From: Lachnospiraceae bacterium
GTDB lineage: Bacteria; Bacillota; Clostridia; Lachnospirales; Lachnospiraceae
DNA length: 47,039 bases
Reading direction: 5' to 3'
Assembly: GCA_017461045.1 (NCBI GenBank)
Contig: JAFTZJ010000049.1
Coordinates: 1-47,039 of the forward strand
Positions within the stretch are counted from its first letter, which is position 1. Each line of letters starts with the position of its first letter. Below the pieces are notes generated by a model, which did no database searches, was not told the origin of the DNA, and was given only the letters and a program-made list of their open reading frames with translations. Shown here in pieces: positions 1 through 8,782 of the stretch. The position numbers and the translations under genes were made by a program.

Positions 1-14
1 AAACTCTCAATAAA
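1..14 (-). rRNA. 16S rRNA gene, extreme 5' end only
   Basis: Read on the minus strand, the first bases of the window end in TTTATTGAGAGTTT. This matches the start of bacterial 16S rRNA (AGAGTTTGATC...), and the gene would continue beyond the left edge. The assignment is supported by a strong promoter and a roughly 190-nt leader just upstream on the same strand. Only about 14 nt are visible, so the exact mature 5' end is uncertain. Confidence 0.75.
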
Positions 15-190
15 AATTTGTCCTTGGTCATTACTAACTTCTGGCTAATAATTCCCTTACTTACTGTTTTTAAGGTGTCCTACTTTCGTAGAACTGTCCG
101 TTTTCTGAAATTCTTTAGAATTTTCAGGGTTGTCTTATTGTTTAATTATCAAGGTTCATTTGGTTGTCAACTCGTTTTACCGCGTCAACG
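15..190 (-). other. rRNA operon leader
   Basis: This untranslated stretch lies between the rRNA promoter and the 16S 5' end. On the minus strand it contains CTTGATAATTAAACAAT, which resembles the spacer/leader sequences around rRNA genes in Clostridia. It also contains an imperfect hairpin (CTGAAAATTC ... GAATTTCAG, about 103-126). A second TTGACA (170-165) with GATAAT 14 nt further on could be a weak tandem P2, but that spacing is poor. No protein-coding gene is credible here. Confidence 0.5.
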
Positions 191-196
191 AATCTA

Positions 197-225
197 ATAA
201 TATCATCGTGGCTATGAGAAGTCAA
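197..225 (-). promoter_or_regulatory. rRNA operon promoter
   Basis: On the minus strand TTGACT (225-220) is followed by exactly 17 nt and TATTAT (202-197). Transcription would start near 190 and run left into the 16S gene. It lies about 75 nt past the radA stop, so the rRNA operon need not depend on radA transcription. Confidence 0.7.
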
Positions 226-300
226 GGGGGAAATTTAAAGAAAGTTTATTTGTCGAATTTGTGCGTATTGTGTATACAATTGCCGACAATTCCCCCATCT

Positions 301-1653
301 CTAAATAAGGTCGATTGCTTCCTTTACGTTTCCTACACCTATCATACGAATGCCTGCCACCTCTTTCATATTCATCGCATTTGATTTGGGCAAAATGCAT
401 GTCTGAAAGCCTAATTTTGCTGCTTCCTTTACCCGTTGTTCTGCCATACTTACCCCTCGCACTTCTCCGGTCAATCCTACCTCGCCAAAGATAATTGTAT
501 GCTCATCAATTGGACGGTTCCGATAACTGGATGCCAATGCCAGTACAATCCCTAAGTCAATAGCCGGTTCTGACAATCGGATGCCTCCTGTCAAGTTCAC
601 ATAAGCATCACAGCTTCCCAAATGAATGCCTGCCCGTTTTTCCAATACCGCCATTAGTAGGTTTACCCGATTAAAATCCATTCCAACGGTAGTTCTTCTC
701 GGCATTTGAAAATTAGTCTGAGCAACTAACGCTTGTATTTCTATTAACAACGGACGTGTTCCTTCCATAGAACATACAACTGTGGAGCCTGCCGCATCTA
801 CCGGCCTGCCTTCCAACATTACTTCTGAGGGATTTTTAACTTCTCTTAGTCCGTTATTCTTCATTTCAAATACGCCAATTTCATGAGTTGCACCAAATCG
901 GTTTTTTACGCCTCTTAAAATACGATAATTAGAACTTCTCTCACCTTCAAAATATAGTACCGTATCCACCATATGTTCTAAGGTTCTAGGTCCTGCAACT
1001 GTTCCTTCTTTTGTCACATGCCCCACAATAAAAATAGCAATATTGTTCTGCTTTGCTATCTGCATCAACCGATTGGTAACCTCTCGCACTTGCGATACAC
1101 TTCCGGCTGCATTGGTCACTTCCTCAAGCATCATCGTTTGAATAGAATCTACTACCATAACCTCCGGCATCACCCGTTCCATGGCTGACACGACCACATC
1201 CAAGTCCGTTTCACAATGAAGATACATATCCTTTTTGAATTCTCCAATTCGCTCTGCTCGCATTTTAATCTGTTGCAAAGATTCTTCACCGGAAACATAT
1301 AACACTTTATGCCCTTCATCTGTTAGATTCCGGCATACCTGCAATAGTAAGGTAGATTTTCCGATTCCCGGATCACCACCAATCAAAACCAAAGAGCCTT
1401 TTACAATTCCGCCTCCTAATACCCGATCTAATTCCTCCATGCCTGTGCCAATACGTGTTTCTTCTGCAGTTGTAACCTCTAAAATACTGGCAGGCGCCGA
1501 GGTTACAGCTCTAGCTGTATGCTTCTTGGCGCCTGTCACTACCTTTTCTTCTACAAATGTATTCCATGCCTTGCAGCCGGGACACTGTCCCATCCACTTG
1601 GCAGACTCAAATCCACACTCTTGGCAAAAAAACAATTGTTTTGCTTTTGCCAT
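301..1653 (-). CDS. radA: DNA repair protein RadA (Sms)
   Basis: RadA is a RecA-like, DnaB-related ATPase that drives branch migration during recombination. The 450-residue length is normal. A C4 zinc finger lies at the N-terminus (C10, C13, C24, C27). The Walker A motif GGDPGIGKS is at 92-100, Walker B near 166-170, and the RadA-specific KNRFG motif at 250-254. A Lon-protease-like domain fills the C-terminal third. It is the last gene of the clpC-side cluster, 11 nt behind the stop of the 137-aa gene upstream. The clpC-radA neighbourhood is also known from Bacillus. The identification is secure. Confidence 0.97.
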   Translation of the reverse strand: MAKAKQLFFCQECGFESAKWMGQCPGCKAWNTFVEEKVVTGAKKHTARAVTSAPASILEVTTAEETRIGTGMEELDRVLGGGIVKGSLVLIGGDPGIGKSTLLLQVCRNLTDEGHKVLYVSGEESLQQIKMRAERIGEFKKDMYLHCETDLDVVVSAMERVMPEVMVVDSIQTMMLEEVTNAAGSVSQVREVTNRLMQIAKQNNIAIFIVGHVTKEGTVAGPRTLEHMVDTVLYFEGERSSNYRILRGVKNRFGATHEIGVFEMKNNGLREVKNPSEVMLEGRPVDAAGSTVVCSMEGTRPLLIEIQALVAQTNFQMPRRTTVGMDFNRVNLLMAVLEKRAGIHLGSCDAYVNLTGGIRLSEPAIDLGIVLALASSYRNRPIDEHTIIFGEVGLTGEVRGVSMAEQRVKEAAKLGFQTCILPKSNAMNMKEVAGIRMIGVGNVKEAIDLI

Positions 1654-1664
1654 CTTATTACTCC

Positions 1665-2078
1665 TTATAACTTCTCAATTTTTACCTTAGCAATTTCATC
1701 TGGTGTTAATTCTACACTAAAGCTTAATTTACCACCTAAGTTGGTCTTCATCTTACCAAGATTCGTATCATCTACGTAAATCTTATATTCTTTTCCGGCT
1801 TCCAACTCTAATGTGATCTGTGCATCCTTGGCACCTTCTACACCAAACTTTACTTTCTTATCGGATATCTGCAACTCATGAACAACGGTTCCCGGTACAG
1901 ACTCATATACCATTGTGCCGTTCTTCTCTAACTTCGTAATCTCATTAAAAGTCTTAATTTTGTATAAATCACCATTATGCTCAAATCCGTCTAACTTCGC
2001 CTTGGCCGGTAATTCAAAGTTACCAAAACTTAAAGTCCCATTCTCTTCCTTGCGGATTAACTCGTTAATTACTGACAT
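1665..2078 (-). CDS. Conserved small protein of unknown function (clpC-radA intervening gene)
   Basis: A 137-residue soluble protein without signal peptide or membrane segment, predicted to be mostly beta. Similar proteins in Lachnospiraceae are often labelled 'endosialidase' or 'endosialidase-like'. I see no catalytic signature that supports that activity. The start follows a good ribosome site (AGGAGGATAAGGAA-ATG). It is very probably cotranscribed with radA (11-nt gap). The function is unknown. The conserved middle contains paired charged strands (VYESVPGTVV, DAQITLELEAG), which would fit a beta-sandwich accessory domain, but that is a guess. Confidence 0.8.
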   Translation of the reverse strand: MSVINELIRKEENGTLSFGNFELPAKAKLDGFEHNGDLYKIKTFNEITKLEKNGTMVYESVPGTVVHELQISDKKVKFGVEGAKDAQITLELEAGKEYKIYVDDTNLGKMKTNLGGKLSFSVELTPDEIAKVKIEKL

Positions 2079-2189
2079 TTCCTTATCCTCCTATTACTTG
2101 TAACCATTCGCTATGCGAAATCCCCCTGCATATGAATGTCTACTCCTGCTGTCTGTTCAGTCGCTTTTTCTTCCGTTTCAGCTTCTGAT

Positions 2190-2210
2190 TATGATACTAA
2201 TATCATACCA
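2190..2210 (-). promoter_or_regulatory. Possible promoter with hairpin, upstream of the 137-aa gene and radA
   Basis: In the 157-nt gap downstream of clpC the minus strand has TGG-TATGAT (extended -10, 2210-2202). No convincing -35 is visible. The -10 overlaps an inverted repeat TATGATA-CTAA-TATCATA (2190-2207, plus-strand reading). It could be a promoter for the small gene and radA or part of a weak processing hairpin. The rest of 2079-2235 has no gene with a start codon. Confidence 0.3.
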
Positions 2211-2235
2211 TGTTCGGAGCTATTTTTCTAGTCTA

Positions 2236-4692
2236 TTATGAGATTTGTTTCGGTTGAAAATAAAGCTTATCTTTCCGCACAGAGATTCGAACCACATCTC
2301 CATTCTTTACAGTTCCTTCCAATATTGCTTCTGCCAAACCGTCTTCGACTTGTGACTGAATTGCACGGCGCAATGGACGTGCTCCGTACTTCTTATCATA
2401 GCCTTTTTTGAAAATGTATTCCTTCAAATGCACATCGTATTTTAATGTAATATTCATTTGCTCTTTTACCCGTTTACTAAGCTGCTTCAAAAGCAAATCA
2501 ATAATTTGGTGAATCTCATTTTCCTGTAATGCATGGAACACAATGATATCATCGATTCGATTCACGAATTCCGGCTTAAAAATACGCTTCACCTCTTCCA
2601 TAACGCCTTCCTTCATCTTCTCATGATCGCGTTCTGCATCCGCTGCCGAATTGAAGCCTAATTGCTTTGGTTCCATAATACGTCCTGCGCCTGCATTAGA
2701 GGTCATAATGATAATGGTATTTTTGAAATCGACTTTCCTTCCTTGGGAATCTGTAATATGTCCGTCATCTAACACTTGTAACAACACATTAAATATATCC
2801 CCATCTGCCTTTTCTACTTCATCGAACAATATAACGGAATAAGGATTGCGGCGCACCTTTTCACTTAATTGTCCACCTTCTTCAAATCCGACATATCCAG
2901 GAGGCGAACCAATCAATTTTGATACACTGTGTTTCTCCATGTATTCAGACATGTCCACACGAATCAGTGCATCTTCATCTCCGAACATAGCTTCTGCCAA
3001 TGCCTTTGATAACTCAGTTTTACCTACACCGGTCGGTCCTAAGAATAAGAAGGAGCCAATTGGACGATTCGGATCCTTTAATCCCACTCTGCCTCTACGA
3101 ATTGCTTTCGCCACCGCATCAACAGCTTCCTGCTGTCCAATAACCCGTTGATGCAACACCTTATCCAGCTGACGAAGTCGCTTAGTTTCTTCTTCCTCCA
3201 ACCGACTTAACGGAATCTTAGTCCAAGCAGAAACCACCTCTGCCACATCTCGTTCCTGAATAGAAACTCCCGTCCTTTCCCGTTGCTGTTCCTCCCGCTT
3301 TTTCATGCGTTCCAACTTCCGTGTTATCTCTGCAGTCTCCTGCCTTACCATCTTTGCTGCTTCAATGTCGCCTTCTGCCAAATATTGTTCTAATGCATCA
3401 GCTTTATTCCGAATCTCCTGTTCCATTTCCATAATCTTTGGAGTATGATTCATGACTGCCAATCGTTTTCTGGAACACGCCTCATCAATTAAGTCAATGG
3501 CTTTATCCGGTAAGAACCGGTCATTGATATAACGCTCTGACAGATTCACTGCTGCCACCACTGCTTCATCCTCTATCTGAACATTGTGGTGCTCTTCATA
3601 ACAGCTTCTCAATCCTTTCAGAATATCAATTGCCTGCTCCTTAGTCGGTTCTTCAACATTAACCGGTTGAAATCTCCGTTCCAATGCCGCATCTTTTTCA
3701 ATATACTTACGAAATTCTGCTGTGGTGGTGGCGCCAATCATTTGAATTTCACCTCTCGACAATGCAGGTTTCAATATATTCGAAGCATCAATGGCACCTT
3801 CTGCACCGCCTGCTCCAATCAACGTATGCAACTCATCCACAAATAAAATAACATTACCATCACGAATAACCTCTTCAATCATCCGTTTAATGCGCTCTTC
3901 GAATTCACCACGGTATTTAGAACCGGCTATCATTCCTGATAAATCTAAGGATAGCAATCGCTTATCCTTGATGGTATCCGGTACAGTTCCTGCAGAAATC
4001 ATTCTGGCAAGACCTTCCACAATTGCTGTTTTTCCCACTCCCGGCTCGCCAACCAGACAAGGATTATTTTTCATACGTCGACTCAAAATCTGAATCACCC
4101 GTTCCATTTCATCCTTACGACCTACCACCGGATCCATACGACCCTCTTTTGCCTGTTCGGTCAAGTCTCTGCTATATCGTTCCAACATCGGAGTTGCAGA
4201 CTTAGACTTCTTCTTTCCTTTATTTCCTACAAATTCGTTCCGAGCGGCTCCTTGTTCAACACCCATTGCCACCCGAATATCGATATATAACTTCTGTATA
4301 TCAATTCCGATACTAGTCAACACCTTCATTGCAATACTTTCCGGCGTTTTGATAATTGCAAGAATCATATGCTCTGTTCCGATTAAAGTACAATTGGTTC
4401 GAAGGGCTTCTGCCTGACTCTGTTCCATTATCTTCAGATACATTACCGTATGCTTAAGCTGTCTTCGTGGCGCTAAGTTCCCAGCACGTGCAATGCTGTT
4501 TTCTATGATTGTTTCAATTCGGTCCTTTTGAATTCCATGACTTTCCAAAATCTTCGCAGCTACATTTTCAGCCTCTTCTAAAATACCCAGCAATAAATGT
4601 TCACTACCAACACAATCATGACCTAATCGTTTGGCTGCCTTGGTTGCTTTCTCAATGGATGCTTGTGCAGCCTTTGTATATTGATTTACCAT
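2236..4692 (-). CDS. clpC: ATP-dependent Clp protease ATP-binding subunit ClpC
   Basis: ClpC is a HSP100 unfoldase that feeds damaged or tagged proteins to ClpP in the cytoplasm. At 818 residues it has the full layout: two Clp-N repeats (about 1-70 and 78-145), AAA-1 with Walker A GEPGVGKT at 215-222, a UvrB/C-like middle segment (about 425-465), AAA-2 with GPTGVGKTEL, and the ClpB-type D2-small domain. In Bacillus ClpC usually works with the adaptor McsB and adaptor MecA. Here the upstream partner is a GntR-family regulator, 4 nt away, instead of ctsR-mcsA-mcsB. The start MVNQYTKAAQ and its spacing fit. Confidence 0.97.
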   Translation of the reverse strand: MVNQYTKAAQASIEKATKAAKRLGHDCVGSEHLLLGILEEAENVAAKILESHGIQKDRIETIIENSIARAGNLAPRRQLKHTVMYLKIMEQSQAEALRTNCTLIGTEHMILAIIKTPESIAMKVLTSIGIDIQKLYIDIRVAMGVEQGAARNEFVGNKGKKKSKSATPMLERYSRDLTEQAKEGRMDPVVGRKDEMERVIQILSRRMKNNPCLVGEPGVGKTAIVEGLARMISAGTVPDTIKDKRLLSLDLSGMIAGSKYRGEFEERIKRMIEEVIRDGNVILFVDELHTLIGAGGAEGAIDASNILKPALSRGEIQMIGATTTAEFRKYIEKDAALERRFQPVNVEEPTKEQAIDILKGLRSCYEEHHNVQIEDEAVVAAVNLSERYINDRFLPDKAIDLIDEACSRKRLAVMNHTPKIMEMEQEIRNKADALEQYLAEGDIEAAKMVRQETAEITRKLERMKKREEQQRERTGVSIQERDVAEVVSAWTKIPLSRLEEEETKRLRQLDKVLHQRVIGQQEAVDAVAKAIRRGRVGLKDPNRPIGSFLFLGPTGVGKTELSKALAEAMFGDEDALIRVDMSEYMEKHSVSKLIGSPPGYVGFEEGGQLSEKVRRNPYSVILFDEVEKADGDIFNVLLQVLDDGHITDSQGRKVDFKNTIIIMTSNAGAGRIMEPKQLGFNSAADAERDHEKMKEGVMEEVKRIFKPEFVNRIDDIIVFHALQENEIHQIIDLLLKQLSKRVKEQMNITLKYDVHLKEYIFKKGYDKKYGARPLRRAIQSQVEDGLAEAILEGTVKNGDVVRISVRKDKLYFQPKQIS

Positions 4693-4696
4693 TACA

Positions 4697-5110
4697 TTAC
4701 TCCTTTTCTTCTACTATTATGTCAATGCTTGTTTGCCTTGCAGAAAAAGCATCATACATGTCCTGAACCAGTTTCTGCATCTCGTTCAGGCTAATATCCT
4801 TACAAATCGCTTGTGCCACTATCATTTCCATGTCTGAATGAATCGATTCAACTTGATAACTTCGGTTCTCCAAACTTACTGATATAACAGCACCATTCCT
4901 GCGGTCCAATTTCACATAACCATCCTGCCGCAACAAGGCATAGGCTTTATTTACCGTATGCATATTTACACCTAACTCACTTGCCAACTGCCTTACCGAC
5001 GGCAATGAATCACCATCCCGTAACATATCTCTGGCAATCCCAAGAATAATCTGATTCCGCAGTTGCATGTATAAGGCTTCACTACTATTAAAATCTATTT
5101 CTATTAGCAT
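4697..5110 (-). CDS. Short GntR-family (YtrA-like) transcriptional regulator
   Basis: A 137-residue protein with an N-terminal winged helix-turn-helix (about 10-75; pattern LPSVRQLASELGVN then TVNKAYALLRQDGY). Only a short helical tail follows, typical of the YtrA subgroup, which lacks a large effector domain. A strong ribosome site (AGGTG) precedes the ATG. clpC begins 4 nt after its stop, so both are almost certainly one mRNA. A perfect inverted repeat overlaps the predicted promoter, which suggests it represses itself and clpC. No CtsR, McsA or McsB homologue is encoded in the window. Confidence 0.9.
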   Translation of the reverse strand: MLIEIDFNSSEALYMQLRNQIILGIARDMLRDGDSLPSVRQLASELGVNMHTVNKAYALLRQDGYVKLDRRNGAVISVSLENRSYQVESIHSDMEMIVAQAICKDISLNEMQKLVQDMYDAFSARQTSIDIIVEEKE

Positions 5111-5127
5111 GATTTCACCTCATTTAT

Positions 5128-5156
5128 CCTTTGTTATATTCATGCTATAACAAAGG
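5128..5156. promoter_or_regulatory. Perfect palindromic operator of the GntR-clpC operon
   Basis: The 11-nt arms CCTTTGTTATA (5128-5138) and TATAACAAAGG (5146-5156) are perfectly complementary and flank a 7-nt centre. The site lies 18-46 nt upstream of the GntR start codon. It covers the predicted -10, the usual position of a repressor site for a self-regulated GntR protein. That the GntR product binds it is inference from position and symmetry. Confidence 0.7.
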
Positions 5157-5170
5157 AAACGTCATGTCAA
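5142..5170 (-). promoter_or_regulatory. Promoter of the GntR-clpC operon
   Basis: On the minus strand TTGACA (5170-5165) is a consensus -35. The -10 is either TATAGC (15-nt spacer) or TAGCAT (17-nt spacer, 5147-5142). Both lie inside the palindrome, so occupancy would block RNA polymerase. Confidence 0.6.
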
Positions 5171-5184
5171 GTTTGAATACAATC

Positions 5185-5208
5185 GAAAAAAGTCCTACTA
5201 TGAGGACT
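5185..5208 (-). terminator. Terminator after the cohesin-protein gene
   Basis: On the minus strand AGTCCT (5208-5203), a 6-nt loop, AGGACT (5196-5191) and a run of T form a compact Rho-independent terminator. It lies about 24 nt downstream of the cohesin gene stop and separates it from the GntR promoter. Confidence 0.75.
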
Positions 5209-5231
5209 CTTTTCATTTATACAGTATTCTA

Positions 5232-6731
5232 TTATTCATCTAAATCTTCATAAGAAGAGCCGGAAACTTCCTGCATTTTCGGTTGCTTCTTATAATAAAC
5301 TACAATTCCGATAATAGTTCCTAATAATAAAACGGATACACCGGAAAGAACATATAAAATCATCCGCAAATGACTTAGTTTTTCATCTTCGGTTACTACC
5401 GGAGCTTCTGTTGTTGCAACCTCTGTAGTAGTTACCTCTTCTGTAGTCGGCTCGAATTCAATATAGCGAAGATACGTTTCTTCCTTAGAATCATACCAAT
5501 ACCAACCGGTTTCACCGCTAATGTTCATCAGATATAACAACACCAATTCGGTGTTTTCCGGATTTGCATAAGCAGTTACTTTCTGGCCTTGAATTTCAAT
5601 TTCAACAGACTGAAATCCTGCCGGTATTGTAATTGTCTCCTCCGGAACCAAAACCACATATCGGTTAGCATTTGCTTGAAATTCCTGATACAGAGTAAAG
5701 GTTTTATCCTCTGTGTTATAAACAAACCACTGCCCCTGCTCTTCTTCATTTACCATATAAACAATTTGGAATAACTGATTCGGTGCCAGATAAACTGTAA
5801 TTGTACCATCTTCGTATTCAGCTTCTGCCGTTGTAAAGCCTTCCGGTACCGTTACTCCTTCCATCTGTTCTTCTGTTGCAAATGCGTATGCAACCCCATC
5901 AATGGTAATTGGTGAAGCCTCTGTCTCTTCTTCTACCTCGCCGCAATTAACATTCAATACATACGTACGTTGTGTACCATTTTCAGCCGTTACTACAATA
6001 TAAGTCTTATTGGCGCCCGGTTCCAAGTCATTATGATGGGATACAGACACCTTAGCCTTACTATCTCTCGGCACTGCACTTACTACAATCTCCGTTGTAT
6101 CCTCCGGCAATTCCACCGCATAAGAGGTTGTACCGGATTGAAATGCCGGACTTAATGTGCCGGGCGAAATTTCCAAACTCTTCAAATAATTATCATCTGA
6201 ACCGGACAATGGTGCTTCTGTTGCATTATTAGAGTCGTTCCCTGAACCACCACCGGAATTCCCGTCATTACCACCACTAGGTGCCTGTGGCGCTGATACC
6301 GTTACAGTTGCAGAGCCATAAGAAACAGCCATATCACCGGTTGAATATCCAAATAATCCACCGGCAAATGCAGAAGTGGAAATAGATGAACTTCCATTTC
6401 CTACCGCCTTAAAGGTTAACGTTCTGGAAAAAGAACTGGTAGAACCGTCACCTTCATTTAATATAGTAACAGTGCCTCCACCGCCACCATCGCCGCCGCC
6501 CTGATATTCTAAGACAGCCGGATTATAAGAAACTGCCACGCCATAACCAATCGGTTCATCTGCCGAGATTCCTATGGTAACCGTTACTGTTCCTCCTGTT
6601 GTTACACTTCCTGCTGACGGACTAACAGATACATTTGCCGAACCGGCATATGCTTGCTGGGGCCAACCAAATATCATAGTGCAGATAAGCAAGCTTATTA
6701 AACTAAAGACTGCAATCTTTCGATTCTTCAT
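5232..6731 (-). CDS. Membrane-anchored surface protein with a cohesin domain
   Basis: A 499-residue exported protein. It has a signal peptide (1-29, ending QAYA), then a cohesin-like beta-sandwich (about 33-147, NVSVSPSAGSVTTGGTVTVTIG start). A Gly/Asn/Ser-rich linker and a cadherin-like beta domain follow (about 183-262, starting LKSLEISPG). Two beta-rich repeats come next (about 275-430), then a Thr/Glu linker, one membrane helix (about 455-480) and a short acidic cytoplasmic tail. Cohesins bind dockerins, and the upstream gene 14 nt away ends in a dockerin. The protein therefore probably displays that glucosaminidase on the membrane face. No enzymatic domain is visible. It ends at a good terminator. 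The domain call rests on pattern recognition; the cohesin could be non-canonical. Confidence 0.8.
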   Translation of the reverse strand: MKNRKIAVFSLISLLICTMIFGWPQQAYAGSANVSVSPSAGSVTTGGTVTVTIGISADEPIGYGVAVSYNPAVLEYQGGGDGGGGGTVTILNEGDGSTSSFSRTLTFKAVGNGSSSISTSAFAGGLFGYSTGDMAVSYGSATVTVSAPQAPSGGNDGNSGGGSGNDSNNATEAPLSGSDDNYLKSLEISPGTLSPAFQSGTTSYAVELPEDTTEIVVSAVPRDSKAKVSVSHHNDLEPGANKTYIVVTAENGTQRTYVLNVNCGEVEEETEASPITIDGVAYAFATEEQMEGVTVPEGFTTAEAEYEDGTITVYLAPNQLFQIVYMVNEEEQGQWFVYNTEDKTFTLYQEFQANANRYVVLVPEETITIPAGFQSVEIEIQGQKVTAYANPENTELVLLYLMNISGETGWYWYDSKEETYLRYIEFEPTTEEVTTTEVATTEAPVVTEDEKLSHLRMILYVLSGVSVLLLGTIIGIVVYYKKQPKMQEVSGSSYEDLDE

Positions 6732-6745
6732 AATTCACTCCTTCA

Positions 6746-8782
6746 TTATTGTGCGATACTTCCCTGACCAAGGATATGTTTTTTCATGGTTACCAAATCC
6801 TTAATCGTAATGCTACCGCTCTTATCTGTATCAGCCGCTGTAAAATATACACCTTCCAGACTTTGCTGACTTAATAAATACTTCTTTGCATTTACCAAAT
6901 CCACAATTCCAACGGCACCATCACCGGAGATATCACCATAAATCACCACTGTATACGTTACGGTTGTGGTTCCATTCGTAATCTTTACAATATTACCGGT
7001 ACCTACTGCTCCCGTATTTACAGTTGCACCATCTGCCTTATAAACCGTTACTGTTGAGCCAGTTGCTCCCAAGCCCGTTGCCAAATCTGTCGCAGTAGTT
7101 CCTATTTGAATACCGGATACACTTGTACCATCCACCCGATAATTGGTGTTCAAGGTTGGAGTTCCCGGTGTACTTCCGCTACTATCTTTTCGAACTATTG
7201 TTAAAGTATAGGTTCGCACCGTACCATTTTGTGCCGTTACGGTAATTGGTATCGTATTGGTTCCAACCACCAATTTTTTTCCACCGGCTCCGGCAATGCT
7301 TGCCCGTGAGTTTACTGTAGTTGCCGAAACAGAAATATTATTTACATTGTTTTCTACAATTAATGAATAATTTGTCGTTCCTCCTGCAAAGGACGGTGTC
7401 AAGGCATATCCGGATACACTTAAGGAACTCAGCCAGTTATTTGGACTTCCCGAATCTGCCGGCTTTGTTACTGCCTGTTCCGGCATATTATAATAAACCG
7501 GAATCTTAAATACCAGTGATGAATTAATCAATCCATTTGCCACATATGCGTTATAAATGGACCGTGCTTCATTTGCCGGCGCCTGTACATTGCTCATATA
7601 TTGATGTCCATACAAATTACTCGTATTGGTAACATTAAACTTCTGTGTATAAAGGGTATCCTGTCCCTTACTGATATAAGAAGCACCCAAGAATTGTGTA
7701 CCTCCCATAATTGCCTTATAAGCACTATTCCAAGGTCTGCCATAAGAGCCAGATAAAGATGCCCATGCTAATCCCTTATTTACTGCCCCGCCGCCTGCAG
7801 AGTCAACAGACCCTACATTAAAGAAATTAAAAATACCCGGATAATTGCTACTGGTTCCTGTGGCATTCACACCGGCTGTCGTTCCCATTTCCTGTCGCAT
7901 ACGAGACGCAACATGATAAGGACTTACATTATAGGTAGCAGCCGCTTCCATGATTTCCGAAGAAAATGTTCTGGTTTCTCCTGCCGGACAACTATTTCCC
8001 ATAAATGAATTTGCCAAGATTGCTTCTACTCCGGCTTGATTATGTACACTGCTATCATAGGATAACTGTTCAAATGCAAAGATAAAAGTCTCATACATAT
8101 AAGTACGTGGGTCCATATAATAGGATACCAGTTGATCCGATGCTGCAAACCACTGGGTTCCGTCATAGGAATACCACTTATCCGTTGCCCACTCATATCC
8201 AACCTCTGTTGAGCGCCAATTATACCTTGGATACGATGATGTTCCTTGAACCAGGTTTTTAATCTGTCCTTGCTTCGAACGTTCATGTTCTATCACATCA
8301 TTCCAATCCAATCCGGTCTGTACCGCCACAAACTTCCAATTAGGATGCTTTGCATGCAGTTCCCGCAGATATGGTTTATAGCTTTCCGGGAATCCCTGAG
8401 CCGTTAAATATACCTCAAACTCTGCATCCGACATAGTACCATCGCTAGTTTCTAAAATAGTCACATAATTGGCATATACATAACCGGTATAGGTAGTTCC
8501 CGTACCATTTTGCACGAATGTAACATGATACCAGTTATTGTTCGGCTGATCTAAAATCGTTAACGGCTGACCACCTTGTATCTGAGTTAATATCTTAGAA
8601 AGCGTGTTGGGTTGCTGTCTGACATTTACATCTGTCATCCCCGGTGTTAATTGAGCCACTGTTTCCGCCCAGGTCTCATGATAACTTTCATACATCCCCG
8701 TCATCTGTAGCAGGTTCATTATAAACACAGTTACTAGTAAAACCGCTATTCCTTTTTTCATTCTTTTTCGCAATTGATTCAT
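6746..8782 (-). CDS. Secreted endo-beta-N-acetylglucosaminidase with SH3 and dockerin domains
   Basis: A 678-residue autolysin-type enzyme that should cleave the glycan strands of peptidoglycan outside the cell. It has an N-terminal signal/anchor helix (about 10-26) and a bacterial SH3 domain (about 43-112). A glucosaminidase domain follows (about 240-370, with NSFMGNSCPAG, MRQEMGTTAG and YPGIFNFFN segments), then a cadherin-like beta domain (about 455-535). The C-terminal type I dockerin (about 613-678) has two calcium loops, DISGDG...D and DTDKSG...D, with all ligand positions filled. It is the first gene of a two-gene unit with the cohesin protein downstream. Start: AGAGGT ribosome site before MNQLRKRMKK. 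Confidence 0.88.
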   Translation of the reverse strand: MNQLRKRMKKGIAVLLVTVFIMNLLQMTGMYESYHETWAETVAQLTPGMTDVNVRQQPNTLSKILTQIQGGQPLTILDQPNNNWYHVTFVQNGTGTTYTGYVYANYVTILETSDGTMSDAEFEVYLTAQGFPESYKPYLRELHAKHPNWKFVAVQTGLDWNDVIEHERSKQGQIKNLVQGTSSYPRYNWRSTEVGYEWATDKWYSYDGTQWFAASDQLVSYYMDPRTYMYETFIFAFEQLSYDSSVHNQAGVEAILANSFMGNSCPAGETRTFSSEIMEAAATYNVSPYHVASRMRQEMGTTAGVNATGTSSNYPGIFNFFNVGSVDSAGGGAVNKGLAWASLSGSYGRPWNSAYKAIMGGTQFLGASYISKGQDTLYTQKFNVTNTSNLYGHQYMSNVQAPANEARSIYNAYVANGLINSSLVFKIPVYYNMPEQAVTKPADSGSPNNWLSSLSVSGYALTPSFAGGTTNYSLIVENNVNNISVSATTVNSRASIAGAGGKKLVVGTNTIPITVTAQNGTVRTYTLTIVRKDSSGSTPGTPTLNTNYRVDGTSVSGIQIGTTATDLATGLGATGSTVTVYKADGATVNTGAVGTGNIVKITNGTTTVTYTVVIYGDISGDGAVGIVDLVNAKKYLLSQQSLEGVYFTAADTDKSGSITIKDLVTMKKHILGQGSIAQ

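Noticed and set aside
2079-2190. Acidic reading frame SEAETEEKATEQ in the clpC-downstream gap as a small gene
   Set aside because: It begins after a stop and has no start codon or ribosome site in frame.
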